Of a DNA stretch of 54,812 bases, positions 43,128 to 51,384 are shown piece by piece (the stretch's first letter is position 1; each line of letters starts with the position of its first letter). A model generated the notes under the pieces. The model was not told where the DNA came from and did not search any database. It was given only the letters and a program-made list of their open reading frames with translations. The stretch comes from Rhizobiales bacterium CCH10-E5 (GTDB lineage: Bacteria; Pseudomonadota; Alphaproteobacteria; Rhizobiales; Beijerinckiaceae). The position numbers were made by a program, and so were the translations under genes. The stretch is taken from NCBI GenBank assembly GCA_001556125.1, contig LSIG01000013.1, positions 1 through 54,812 of the forward strand, read 5' to 3'.

Positions 43128-44034
43128 TAAAGTCCGCAGTGCGCTGCGCGGTATCTCGGGCGTGCATGTCACCGCCTGGGGCGCCGATGGCGAGGCCGAC
43201 TGGGCCGTGACGGGCCAGATCGTGGCGCGCATCGCCGCAGCCGGCATCCACAATATCGTCTCGGCCGGCAACACCGGCGAGTTTTACCCGATGACGACGG
43301 ACGAGGTCGTGCGCAGTCACGCCGTCGCGGCCGAGGCCGCCGCCGGCAAGGCGCTGGTCACCGCTGGCATCGGCCGGTCGCTGCGCGAAGCCGTCTCGAC
43401 CGGCAAGCTTGCAGCGAAAGCCGGTTGCGATGCGGTCATGGTGCATCACCCGCTCGACCCCTTCGCCGCGCCGCAGTCGCAGGCGGACTACATCCTCGCC
43501 ATCGCCGAGGCACTGACGCTGCCGCTCGTCGCGTATATCCGCTCGGATGCGATCGGCGTGAAGGATCTGGTGCGCGTCGCGACCCACCCCAATGTCGCCG
43601 GCGTGAAGTTCGCCTCGACCAACATGATGCTGTTGTCCGAATGCGTGCGGGCTACGCAGGGAACGCGCGCCAACTGGATCTGCGGCCTCGCCGAGGGCTG
43701 GGCGGCGCCCTTCTATGCGCTCGGCGCCCGCGGCTTCACCTCCGGCCTGATCAATGTCGCCCCCGAACGGTCGCTCGCCGTCTGGCACGCGCTGGAAAAG
43801 GGCGACTACGCCGCCGCGCGGGTCGAGGTCGACGCCATCGCCGGCTTCGAGACGCTGCGGACCAAATACGGCAACGGCGCCAACGTCACCGTCGTCAAGG
43901 AAGCGCTCGGCCTGCTCGGCACGAATGTCGGCCCCGTCCGCCTGCCCGGTCTTCCGGAGCTCAACGCCGAGGAGAAGGCGCAACTGCGCGCCATCGTTTC
44001 CGGCTGGGGTGCCCAGCGCGCCGCGGCGGAGTAG
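43117..44034 (+). CDS. DHDPS/NAL-family aldolase or dehydratase for 2-keto-3-deoxy sugar acids
   Basis: A 305-residue class I aldolase-fold enzyme. The Schiff-base lysine is K164 in VAGVKFAST, the catalytic tyrosine is Y140, and GNTGEFYPMT (51-60) is the substrate-loop motif. In this context it is more likely a 2-keto-3-deoxy sugar-acid aldolase or dehydratase than a lysine-biosynthesis DapA. The ATG at 43117 lies inside the end of the GntR gene, with GAAGGG upstream. It precedes the IlvD/EDD dehydratase that would make its substrate. Confidence 0.87.
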   Translation: MTSDKVRSALRGISGVHVTAWGADGEADWAVTGQIVARIAAAGIHNIVSAGNTGEFYPMTTDEVVRSHAVAAEAAAGKALVTAGIGRSLREAVSTGKLAAKAGCDAVMVHHPLDPFAAPQSQADYILAIAEALTLPLVAYIRSDAIGVKDLVRVATHPNVAGVKFASTNMMLLSECVRATQGTRANWICGLAEGWAAPFYALGARGFTSGLINVAPERSLAVWHALEKGDYAAARVEVDAIAGFETLRTKYGNGANVTVVKEALGLLGTNVGPVRLPGLPELNAEEKAQLRAIVSGWGAQRAAAE

Positions 44035-44042
44035 GACTCCCT

Positions 44043-44135
44043 CGTCATGGTCGCCCTTGTGGCGACCATCCACGTCTTCGCGCGTCGAGCCCCGCGGTCA
44101 AGACGTGGATGCTCGGGACAAGCCCGAGCATGACG
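44043..44135. repeat. Palindromic intergenic repeat, CTCGGG-like
   Basis: The element starts CGTCATGGTCGCC and ends CCGAGCATGACG, with inner pairs GGTCGCC/GGCGACC, CCACGTCTT/AAGACGTGG and GCTCGGG/CCCGAGC. It lies between the DHDPS-like and IlvD/EDD genes, so the dehydratase may be partly uncoupled from the upstream message. Confidence 0.75.
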
Positions 44136-44175
44136 GTGAACGTGGCCAACACAAAAAATCACCCGAGGACACGCC

Positions 44176-45909
44176 ATGACCACCCATCCCCGCAAGACGC
44201 CCGACACCCTGCGCTCGAAGCGCTGGTTCGGCGCCAGCGACCTGCGCTCCTTCGGGCATCGCTCCCGCGCGCTGCAGATGGGGTTCGCGCATGACGAGTT
44301 CATGGGAAAGCCGGTCATCGGCATCATCAACACCTGGTCCGAGATCAACCCCTGCCACACCCATCTGCGCGACCGGGCCGATGCTGTGAAGCGGGCCGTC
44401 TGGGCAGCCGGAGGCTTCCCGGTCGAGATCCCCGTGATGTCGGTCTCGGAGCAGTACCAGAAGCCCACGACGATGCTCTATCGCAACTTCCTGGCGATGG
44501 AGACGGAGGAATCGATCCGCTCGCACCCGGTCGACGGCGCGGTGCTGTTAGGGGGCTGCGACAAGTCCACCCCGGCCCTGATCATGGGCGCCTGCAGCGC
44601 CGGCCTGCCCTTCATCTATGTCCCGGCGGGGCCGATGCTGCGCGGCAACTGGGCCGGCAAGGTGCTGGGCTCGGGCGCCGACGTCTGGAAATACTGGGCC
44701 GAGAAGGAGGCCGGCAACATCACAGGCGACCAGTGGAAGGACATGGAGAGCGGCATCGCCCGCTCCCATGGCACCTGCATGGTCATGGGCACCGCCGCCA
44801 CCATGATGAGCCATGCCGAGGTGCTGGGCCTGACCCTGCCGGGCGCCTCCGCCATCCCCGCCGCCGACGCCGCCCATCCCCGCATGGCCGCGGCCGCCGG
44901 CAAGCGCATCGTCGAGATGGTCTGGGAGGATCTGACGCCCGACCGCATCCTCACCCGCAAGAGCTTCGAGAACGCGCTCACCGTGCATATGGCGGTCGCG
45001 GGCTCGACCAACGCCATCATCCACCTGATCGCCATGGCCGGCCGCGCCGGCGTGTCGCTGACGCCGGATGATTTCGACGCCTTCTCCCGCACCGTGCCGG
45101 TGATCGCCAATCTGCGCCCGTCGGGCGAATTCCTGATGGAGGATTTCTTCTATGCCGGCGGGCTCCCGGCCCTGCTGAAGCAGCTCGAGAGCAAGCTCCA
45201 CACCGACGCCATGACGGTCACCGGCAAGCCGATCTCGGAGACCATCGCGCTCGCCACCGTCTATGACGCCAACGTCATCCGCCCGCTCGACAATGCGGTG
45301 ACGACCGCCAACGGTCTCGCCGTGCTCAAGGGCAACATCGCCCCCGATGGCTGCGTCATCAAGCCCTCCGCCGCCGAGCCGCGCCTGCTGAAGCATTCCG
45401 GCCCGGCGCTGGTCTTCGAGGATTACGACGCGATGATGAAGGCGGTGAACGACGAGAGCCTCGACGTCACGCCCGACCACATCATGGTGCTGAAGAACTG
45501 CGGACCGGTCGGCGGGCCCGGCATGCCGGAATGGGGCATGATGCCGATCCCGAAGAAGCTGCTGAAGCAGGGCGTGCGCGACATGCTGCGCATCTCCGAT
45601 GCCCGCATGTCCGGCACCAGCTACGGCGCTTGCGTTCTGCATGTCGCGCCCGAGGCCTATATCCGGGGGCCGCTCGCGGCGGTGCAGACCGGCGACGTCA
45701 TCAGCGTCGATGTCGAGGCCCGCAGCCTCTCGGTCGCCCTGACCGACGCCGAGATCGCCGCCCGCCTCGCCGCCTGGACGCCGCCCGACCGCGACTATCC
45801 CCGCGGCTGGGGCAAGATGTCGGCGGCCCACATCCGCCAAGCCGACAAGGGCTGCGACTTCGATTACCTCGAGGGCACGGCAAAGATTCCCGAGCCGGAG
45901 ATTCACTGA
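44176..45909 (+). CDS. IlvD/EDD-family sugar-acid dehydratase (arabonate/xylonate dehydratase-like)
   Basis: A 577-residue iron-sulfur dehydratase. GGCDKSTPALIMGACSAGLP holds a cluster cysteine, HGTCMVMGTAATMMSHAEVL holds another, and RMSGTSYGACVLHVAPEAY is the C-terminal motif, whose form is like that of L-arabonate and D-xylonate dehydratases and less like IlvD (dihydroxy-acid dehydratase). The length fits the pentonate subgroup. It would turn the lactonase product into a 2-keto-3-deoxy acid for the DHDPS-like enzyme. The exact sugar acid is not determined. Confidence 0.88.
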   Translation: MTTHPRKTPDTLRSKRWFGASDLRSFGHRSRALQMGFAHDEFMGKPVIGIINTWSEINPCHTHLRDRADAVKRAVWAAGGFPVEIPVMSVSEQYQKPTTMLYRNFLAMETEESIRSHPVDGAVLLGGCDKSTPALIMGACSAGLPFIYVPAGPMLRGNWAGKVLGSGADVWKYWAEKEAGNITGDQWKDMESGIARSHGTCMVMGTAATMMSHAEVLGLTLPGASAIPAADAAHPRMAAAAGKRIVEMVWEDLTPDRILTRKSFENALTVHMAVAGSTNAIIHLIAMAGRAGVSLTPDDFDAFSRTVPVIANLRPSGEFLMEDFFYAGGLPALLKQLESKLHTDAMTVTGKPISETIALATVYDANVIRPLDNAVTTANGLAVLKGNIAPDGCVIKPSAAEPRLLKHSGPALVFEDYDAMMKAVNDESLDVTPDHIMVLKNCGPVGGPGMPEWGMMPIPKKLLKQGVRDMLRISDARMSGTSYGACVLHVAPEAYIRGPLAAVQTGDVISVDVEARSLSVALTDAEIAARLAAWTPPDRDYPRGWGKMSAAHIRQADKGCDFDYLEGTAKIPEPEIH

Positions 45910-45913
45910 AAGC

Positions 45914-45999
45914 CGTCATTGCGAGGAGCGCAGCGACGACGCAATCCAGAAGCTCCCACGCCACGCTTCCTGGATTGCTTCGCTCCGCTCCCAATGACG
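45914..45999. repeat. Palindromic intergenic repeat, CGTCATTGCGAGG type
   Basis: The element starts CGTCATTGCGAGGAGCG and ends CGCTCCCAATGACG, with an inner pair GCAATCCAG/CTGGATTGC. This type is widespread between genes in rhizobia and relatives. It follows the IlvD/EDD stop by 4 bases and forms the 5' region of the FkbM gene. Confidence 0.85.
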
Positions 46000-46071
46000 A
46001 CGAGGCCCAGACGTTTCATCCGCAACCGCGTTGCCCTAGGCTGCCGTCCCGCCCCCGCGAGACGACAGACC

Positions 46072-46818
46072 GTGCCAGATCCGACGCCCGCCCCCCGCCT
46101 CTCCTGGCAGGACGCCTTCGAGACGCCGACGAACTCGCAGATCGAGCAGGAGCGCTGGGTGCTGGCGATGTGCAGCGGAAGGCGCGGCGGTCGCTTCGCC
46201 GAGATCGGTGCCTTCGACGGCGTGCTGCACAGCAACACCTGCTTCCTCGAGGCCGATCACGGCTGGAGCGGAGTCCTAGTCGAGCCCAACCCGATCCTCT
46301 TCGCCAGGCTCGCTGCGAGCCGCAAGGCCGCCTGCCTGGAGCGGGCCGTCCACCGCGAGGGCGGCCAGTTCCTGTCCTTCGTCCCCTCGCAGGAGATCGG
46401 CACGCTCGCCGAATATGCCGAGTCGGACGGCTATGCCGAGCACAGGCGCCAGGCGATCAGCGAGAACGGGCTGATCACGGTCGAGACCGTGACCTTCGAC
46501 CAGATGGACGAAGCCGATGGGCAGGCGGGCTCGGGCTTCGATTATGTCTCGCTCGACACGGAAGGCTCGGAGCTCGACATCCTCCGGACGATCGACCTCT
46601 CCCGCCACGCCATCGCGCTCTTCACCATCGAGCACAATTTCATCGAGCCGCGCCGCGAGACGATGCGCACCCTGCTCGCGGAAGCCGGCTATCAGCGGCT
46701 GAATGTCGGCTTCGACGACTGGTACTGGCACGAGCGCCATCTGCGGACCCGCAATGGCGGGATGCTGCCGGACATCGCCGCCATCAACGCCCATGTGAAG
46801 AGCATCTATCTCGACTGA
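46072..46818 (+). CDS. FkbM-family methyltransferase
   Basis: A 248-residue SAM-dependent methyltransferase of the FkbM family. FAEIGAFDGVLHSNTCFLEA and GWSGVLVEPNP are the SAM-binding motifs, and DYVSLDTEGSELDIL is the conserved central strand. FkbM enzymes O-methylate sugars of polysaccharides, glycolipids or antibiotics, which suits the polysaccharide genes nearby. The start is uncertain: upstream ATGs at 45919 and 45994 are within the palindromic repeat, so the GTG at 46072 (VPDPTPAPRLSW) is preferred, although it has no clear ribosome site. It converges on the DUF2793 gene 11 bases later. Confidence 0.78.
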   Translation: MPDPTPAPRLSWQDAFETPTNSQIEQERWVLAMCSGRRGGRFAEIGAFDGVLHSNTCFLEADHGWSGVLVEPNPILFARLAASRKAACLERAVHREGGQFLSFVPSQEIGTLAEYAESDGYAEHRRQAISENGLITVETVTFDQMDEADGQAGSGFDYVSLDTEGSELDILRTIDLSRHAIALFTIEHNFIEPRRETMRTLLAEAGYQRLNVGFDDWYWHERHLRTRNGGMLPDIAAINAHVKSIYLD

Positions 46819-46829
46819 AGCGAGCTCGC

Positions 46830-48224
46830 TCAGAGCTCGGCGTCGAAGGCGATGCTGCCGAAGGTGGCCTGGACGCGGCCGACGGCAGAGGCCGCCACCG
46901 AGACGCGTGCCTCCCGCCGCGACAGCACTATCAGCGCCGGACTTCCACCCGCGACGTTCACCGTGCCCGAAACGGCGAAGGCGGCGCTCGGCGTCGCGCG
47001 CATCCTCGTCGGCAGGATCAGAGTCTGCGCCACGGCGCCGCCCGCGGCCTGATAGGCGTCGAGCGCAAGCGAACTCTCGGGCCGCCAGAAATAGCGGGCG
47101 CAGAGCAGTTCTTCGAGCGTCGCCGGCCGCGCCGCCCAAGTGCTGGCGCGGCGCCCGATCTCCAGCTTCACGCGGCGCAGGCTCACGGCAGGCCCCACCG
47201 GCGCCAGACTGACCAAGAGCGCGCCGGTATCGCCCGCCGCGGGCGTCAGCGTCACGCTGCGCCGGCCCGCCCCCGCGGCAATCGAACCCGAGACGCTGCC
47301 GACGGAGACCGAGAGCGCCCCGCCCGACAGCCCCTCGACCGACAGCGTCAGTGCCTGGCCGGCGAAGGACGAGAGCCCCCACAGCGCCGGCTCGACCGGC
47401 TGCACGAGCGCCCCGGCACTGAGGGTGAGGTCGTAACCCGCAACGGAAAGCGTCGCGCCCGCCGGGCCCGCCTTCCAGCGGTCGAAGCCATAGATGCCGG
47501 CCGCCAGAGCGCCGCCAGCGAAGCCGCGCTGATTGATCTGGAGATCGCCATTGAGCAGGAGATTGCCGCCGCTCGCCCAGGGCGTCGCCGGCAGCGAGAC
47601 CTCGCCCGTCGACCGCTCGACGGTGAGCGCCTCGGCCCAGGCCGAGCCATCCGCGCTGACCTTGCAATGCAGGTCGTCGTCGCCGGCGAGGCCGATCTCG
47701 GCGCGGCCGGAATAGCCGTCCTGGAAGAGCAGGCTCGCCGTCTCGCCGGCCGCCGCCTTGTTGAGCTTGAGCTGATGGCCGGCGCCGTCATGGTTGAAAA
47801 GGCTCGCCGGCGCCTGCACCACGAAGCGGGTCGTGACGTCGGCGGTGCCGTTCACGCCCCAGAGGCTGGCGCCGAGGCTGCTGAGCGGGCTGTCGCGGCG
47901 CCATTCCGTGCCGGTCCAGAGGTTATGCTCGGCCTCATCGACGACCCAGACCTGCCAGCCGGGGCGCGGCGTCGGGAAGAGCCAGCCGCCATCCTCGAAC
48001 AGCGCGATCTGGTCGGTGCGGCCGGAGAACACGCCCGTCGCGCCGGGCGGGATGATGAAGGCGGAGAGCTCGGTCGGCACCGCCGGCGGCACGGTCTGCG
48101 AGCGGCTGTCGACGGTGAGATGCACCAGCGCGTCGAGGCGCGTCAGGGCGTCGTTATGGGTGACGTGCTTCTGCGCCTGCCCGGCGGCGAGCAGGGGCAG
48201 GGAAAGCCGCGGCGTTGCGGTCAT
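46830..48224 (-). CDS. DUF2793-domain phage tail-like protein
   Basis: A 464-residue protein. The N-terminal 90 residues (LPLLAAGQAQKHVTHNDALT, then RLDALVHLTVDSRSQTVPPA) are a DUF2793 domain, found in tail or spike proteins of prophages and gene-transfer-agent-like particles. The C-terminal half (NLLLNGDLQINQRGFAGGAL, then KLEIGRRASTWAARPATLEE) resembles the carbohydrate-binding end of phage tail fibres. No capsid, portal, terminase or tail-tape gene lies nearby, so it is an orphan. GAGGC precedes the ATG at 48224. A CCGGGGATAAGT element lies upstream at 48296. Its current function is unknown; surface or polysaccharide binding is a guess. Confidence 0.8.
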   Translation of the reverse strand: MTATPRLSLPLLAAGQAQKHVTHNDALTRLDALVHLTVDSRSQTVPPAVPTELSAFIIPPGATGVFSGRTDQIALFEDGGWLFPTPRPGWQVWVVDEAEHNLWTGTEWRRDSPLSSLGASLWGVNGTADVTTRFVVQAPASLFNHDGAGHQLKLNKAAAGETASLLFQDGYSGRAEIGLAGDDDLHCKVSADGSAWAEALTVERSTGEVSLPATPWASGGNLLLNGDLQINQRGFAGGALAAGIYGFDRWKAGPAGATLSVAGYDLTLSAGALVQPVEPALWGLSSFAGQALTLSVEGLSGGALSVSVGSVSGSIAAGAGRRSVTLTPAAGDTGALLVSLAPVGPAVSLRRVKLEIGRRASTWAARPATLEELLCARYFWRPESSLALDAYQAAGGAVAQTLILPTRMRATPSAAFAVSGTVNVAGGSPALIVLSRREARVSVAASAVGRVQATFGSIAFDAEL

Positions 48225-48295
48225 GGAGCCTCGCGAGGTCGGGCGCCGCCTCGGCGCCGGGGGATGCGAAGCCCAGCATCACGCACCCTGAAGGC

Positions 48296-48307
48296 CCGGG
48301 GATAAGT
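48296..48307 (-). promoter_or_regulatory. Shared upstream element, copy A
   Basis: On the minus strand this reads ACTTATCCCCGG, 71 bases upstream of the DUF2793 gene start. The identical 12 bases recur at 52880-52891 upstream of the other phage tail-like locus, followed in both places by a partly conserved TC-GGG stretch. It may be a common promoter or regulator site. Confidence 0.5.
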
Positions 48308-48337
48308 CCGTCCCGCTATCCCCGCGCCGCGTGCCGG

Positions 48338-49084
48338 TCAGAACACCCGCGGCCGCAAGCCGGCATGGAACCAGCTGATCATCGAGTAGATGTCGTGGAC
48401 CGGCCGCCCCGTCGCCGCCTGAACGGCCGCGGCATAGGGCGGCATGTTCGTGCATTCGAGCACGATCGCGCCCACCTCTGGATGCCGCGCCACCAGATCG
48501 AGCGCGGCATCGACGACATCCTGCCGGGCGAGATCGACATCCATGTCGTCCCTCTCGGCCTTGATCAGGACGCGAAAGAACTCGCGACCGCCTTCGGTGC
48601 CCGCGACCGGCGTATCGACCGGCACGCCGACCTTCTCCAGATGCGCCGGCGTCAGGCTCCCGGCCGAGACAGTGACGACGCCGACCCGCTGGCCCGGCGG
48701 CAGCGTCGCCTGCACCCAGGGAACCTGCATCAGCGACGAGGTCGCGACCGGCACGCCGACGGCCGCCGCAAGCTCACGCTGAAACAGGGAGAGGAAGCCG
48801 CAATTGGTGGTGATCGCTTCCGCGCCCAGCCGCACCAGATCCTGCGCCGCGGCGATGAAATCCGGCAGCAGCCCGTCGGCGCCGCGCAGCACGACCTTGT
48901 CGGGGCTCGCCCCGCCGACGACGCGGTAGAGCACCGGGAAGGGCCAGGTCCCGCCATTGCCCATGTCGCCGAGAATGCGCGGGAAGCGCGCTTCCAGCAT
49001 CAGGATGCCGAGCGGCGCGCCGTAGATGGCCTTGCCGCCGCGGGCGATGCGCGGAGCCTGCGATGGGGCGGCGGCGGTGGTCAT
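48338..49084 (-). CDS. Aspartate/glutamate racemase-family protein
   Basis: A 248-residue protein of the Asp/Glu/hydantoin racemase fold. The two catalytic cysteines are in ITTNCGFLSLF and VLECTNMPPYA. The opening (YGAPLGILMLEARFPRILGD) is typical of a subgroup of uncertain substrate. AGGACC lies before the ATG at 49084; longer frames upstream add no family sequence. It stands alone between the DUF2793 gene and the divergent glycosylphosphotransferase, so its metabolic role is unclear. Confidence 0.85.
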   Translation of the reverse strand: MTTAAAPSQAPRIARGGKAIYGAPLGILMLEARFPRILGDMGNGGTWPFPVLYRVVGGASPDKVVLRGADGLLPDFIAAAQDLVRLGAEAITTNCGFLSLFQRELAAAVGVPVATSSLMQVPWVQATLPPGQRVGVVTVSAGSLTPAHLEKVGVPVDTPVAGTEGGREFFRVLIKAERDDMDVDLARQDVVDAALDLVARHPEVGAIVLECTNMPPYAAAVQAATGRPVHDIYSMISWFHAGLRPRVF

Positions 49085-49377
49085 GGGCTTGGTCCTGCAA
49101 AGCGTCGACGCCAGACCTAACCCGCCGAAGCAGACCCGCCAAGACCGAATGCAGTGCCGTTCCGGATTGGCACATCCCTTCCCGCAGCGCACCGCCCATG
49201 TCGCGACTACGCGGGAGAAAAGGACCGTTTGTCAGTGATTTGTCTGCATTCCGACCTGATCTGAGCCAGCCTCCATCGGTACGTCGATTGCGATCCTGGC
49301 GCTCCGACAGCACCAAACGCGAAGCCTGTGCCGGAGCGGCACAGCGCGCCACGGTGCATCGCGGAGTGAGCGAGCCC
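49085..49377. other. Divergent intergenic region with two GTGCC/GGCAC inverted repeats
   Basis: This 293-base gap separates the racemase-family gene (minus) from the glycosylphosphotransferase gene (plus). I see no convincing gene. It contains GTGCC-N10-GGCAC at 49154-49173 and CTGTGCC-N5-GGCACAG at 49326-49344. The first resembles half of a sigma-54 promoter (TGGCAC) but lacks the -12 TTGC. Confidence 0.5.
49326..49344. promoter_or_regulatory. Perfect inverted repeat before the glycosylphosphotransferase
   Basis: CTGTGCC-GGAGC-GGCACAG is a perfect 7-base dyad that ends 33 bases before the start codon. With the related dyad at 49154-49173 it may bind a repressor, or form a hairpin in the leader RNA. 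Confidence 0.5.
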
Positions 49378-50832
49378 ATGAGCGTCAACGACATCGCGCC
49401 GGCGGCCTTTGCGGCGCGCGACGCCCGCGCCAACATGCTGCGGCACTGGCTCTGGCTGATCACGGCGGCGGCCGATGCGGCGGTGATTGCGGCCATGGTC
49501 GGCCTGGTCTCGCTGGCCTACCACCTGCCGGTCTATGGCGATCTCCGCGCCGACCAGGCGACGCTCGAACTCGCCCTGATGCTGGCCGGCATCTTCGTCT
49601 TCATCAACGCGACGCAAGGGCGCTACCAACTCGCCAACTATCTTTCGACCAAGGGGCAGATCGCTTCGGCTTTCACGGTCTGGAACCTCACCCTGGTCGC
49701 CTTCATCGCCATCCTGTTTCTGGCGAAGATCGCCGACCACTATTCCCGCGGCGTCGTGCTCGCGAGCTATCTGGCCGGCATCCCGGTCATCGCACTGTCG
49801 CGCTCCGCCATGGTCCGGACCATCTCGATGGGCAGCAAGACCGGCCGCATCACCAGCGAGCGCGTCTTCCTCATCGGACGGGAAGCGGATGTGATGTCCT
49901 TCGTCTCGCGCCACCAGCCCTGGAATGTCGGCTACGCCATCATCGACGTCGCCTTCCTGCGCAGCAACGATGCGAGGCGGATCAACGACCCCGCCACGGC
50001 TCTCGCGGCCGATCTCGCCAGCGCGGTCGCCACCTGCCGCGCCAAGCGCCCGGACGCGGTCTTCATCGCCCTGCCCTGGTCGGACCAGGAGACGATCGAC
50101 GCCTGCCTCGCGGCGTTCATGACGCTCCCGGTCGCCATCCATCTGACGCCCGAAAAGATCATGGACCGCTTCGAGCGGCCCCATATCGTCCGCACCGGAA
50201 GCCTCACGAGCCTGCGCCTGACGAGGCCCCCGCTCTCGCTGGCCGAGATTGCGCTGAAACGGGCCTTTGATGTCGTCGCCGCCGGCACGATCCTGCTGCT
50301 GGCCGCCCCGCTGCTGCTGCTGATCGCGCTGGCGATTCGACTCGACTCGCCGGGACCGGTCCTGTTCCGGCAGCGTCGCTACGGCTTCAACCAGGAGGCC
50401 TTCCGCATCTTCAAGTTCCGCACCATGACGACGACCGACGACGGCAGCGTCATCGTCCAGGCGCGGCGCGACGACCCGCGCGTCACCCGCGTCGGCCGGA
50501 TGCTGCGCCGCACCAATCTCGACGAGCTGCCGCAGTTGCTGAACGTCCTCGCCGGGCAGATGTCGCTGGTCGGGCCGCGACCGCATGCGCTCGCCCATGA
50601 TCAGGCCTTCGAGCGCAAGATCGCGCTCTATGCCCGTCGTCACAACGTCCGCCCGGGGATCACCGGCTGGGCACAGGTCAACGGATTGCGCGGCGAAACC
50701 GATACCGACGAGAAGATGGCGCGGCGCATCGCCTATGATCACTGGTATGTCGACAACTGGTCGTTCTGGCTCGACCTCGCGATCCTGCTGCGCACCGTCT
50801 TCAGCCCGAAGGCCTTCCAGAACGCGCGGTAA
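49378..50832 (+). CDS. Exopolysaccharide polyprenyl glycosylphosphotransferase (undecaprenyl-phosphate glucose phosphotransferase-like)
   Basis: A 484-residue membrane enzyme that starts repeat-unit synthesis by moving a sugar phosphate to undecaprenyl phosphate. Four N-terminal membrane spans (about 20-130) and a CoA-binding-like domain precede the C-terminal catalytic domain: KRAFDVVAAGTILLLAAPLL, FRQRRYGFNQEAFRIFKFRT, DELPQLLNVLAGQMSLVGPR and RPGITGWAQVNGLRGETD. GGAGTGAG precedes the ATG at 49378. It is a single-gene unit here, close to UDP-glucose dehydrogenase and RmlA genes. Confidence 0.92.
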   Translation: MSVNDIAPAAFAARDARANMLRHWLWLITAAADAAVIAAMVGLVSLAYHLPVYGDLRADQATLELALMLAGIFVFINATQGRYQLANYLSTKGQIASAFTVWNLTLVAFIAILFLAKIADHYSRGVVLASYLAGIPVIALSRSAMVRTISMGSKTGRITSERVFLIGREADVMSFVSRHQPWNVGYAIIDVAFLRSNDARRINDPATALAADLASAVATCRAKRPDAVFIALPWSDQETIDACLAAFMTLPVAIHLTPEKIMDRFERPHIVRTGSLTSLRLTRPPLSLAEIALKRAFDVVAAGTILLLAAPLLLLIALAIRLDSPGPVLFRQRRYGFNQEAFRIFKFRTMTTTDDGSVIVQARRDDPRVTRVGRMLRRTNLDELPQLLNVLAGQMSLVGPRPHALAHDQAFERKIALYARRHNVRPGITGWAQVNGLRGETDTDEKMARRIAYDHWYVDNWSFWLDLAILLRTVFSPKAFQNAR

Positions 50833-50974
50833 ACGCAGCGGCTGGGCGTCGACACCTCAGTTGCTAAGGTTGACTGGCAACAGTATCGTAAAAAGCGCTA
50901 TTTCAGCGGCCGGTTGGGTGCACGCCGGAGCTTACACGGTGTTGTCGGTTGCCGAACAGCTTTGGGAGCTTACA

Positions 50975-51244
50975 ATGGCAGAAGCGACGGCTGCCGAACT
51001 CATCAAGAATTTCAGCCGCTACATGGACATAGCACAGCGCGAACCTATAGCCGTGGAGAGCCATGGCCGAGTTAGCACCTATTTGGTGTCGGCGACTGCT
51101 TACGAGGAACTGCAGCGCTACAGGCAGATTGGGCAACAGAGTTTTGCTACCAAAGATTTACCATTCGATCTGATCAGTTTGATCGCACAATGCCGGATGG
51201 CGCCCGAGCATGATTGTCACAATGCCCTGCTGAACCCCGCATGA
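50975..51244 (+). CDS. Phd/YefM-like antitoxin, apparently orphan
   Basis: An 89-residue protein. The first 55 residues (AAELIKNFSRYMDIAQREPI, then AVESHGRVSTYLVSATAYEE) match the DNA-binding domain of Phd/YefM antitoxins. The C-terminal tail (PFDLISLIAQCRMAPEHD) would normally bind a toxin. GGGAG precedes the ATG at 50975. No toxin gene follows: the next 140 bases are AT-rich and non-coding, and the next gene is on the other strand. Base composition is lower in GC than the neighbours, which suggests recent transfer or the remains of a toxin-antitoxin pair. Confidence 0.72.
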   Translation: MAEATAAELIKNFSRYMDIAQREPIAVESHGRVSTYLVSATAYEELQRYRQIGQQSFATKDLPFDLISLIAQCRMAPEHDCHNALLNPA

Positions 51245-51328
51245 GGCGCGGCATTGCCGCAATGCCAAGCACGAAGCGGTCATTTCATCAGTCTTGATAA
51301 AATTCGATTTCAGCCTCCGTGCAGCCGC

Positions 51329-51360
51329 CGTTATTAGATAAAAATTATTATAAAATAACG
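51329..51360. terminator. AT-rich inverted repeat between convergent genes
   Basis: CGTTATT and AATAACG form a 7-base stem around an 18-base AT-rich loop between the Phd-like gene and the convergent phage tail-like gene. The surrounding 51290-51410 stretch is strikingly AT-rich for this genome. A terminator role is possible but weak. Confidence 0.35.
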
Positions 51361-51384
51361 TAATATTTACGGGGAATTAATCTA

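Noticed and set aside
43117..44034. Lysine-biosynthesis DapA assignment for the DHDPS-family gene
   Set aside because: The gene overlaps a GntR regulator and precedes a sugar-acid dehydratase, and the substrate loop reads GNTGEFYPMT and differs from the DapA form. A sugar-acid enzyme fits better.
49168..49185. A sigma-54 promoter before the glycosylphosphotransferase (TGGCAC at 49168)
   Set aside because: The -12 element should be TTGC at fixed spacing; here it is TTCC. The TGGCAC is better explained as an arm of the inverted repeat.
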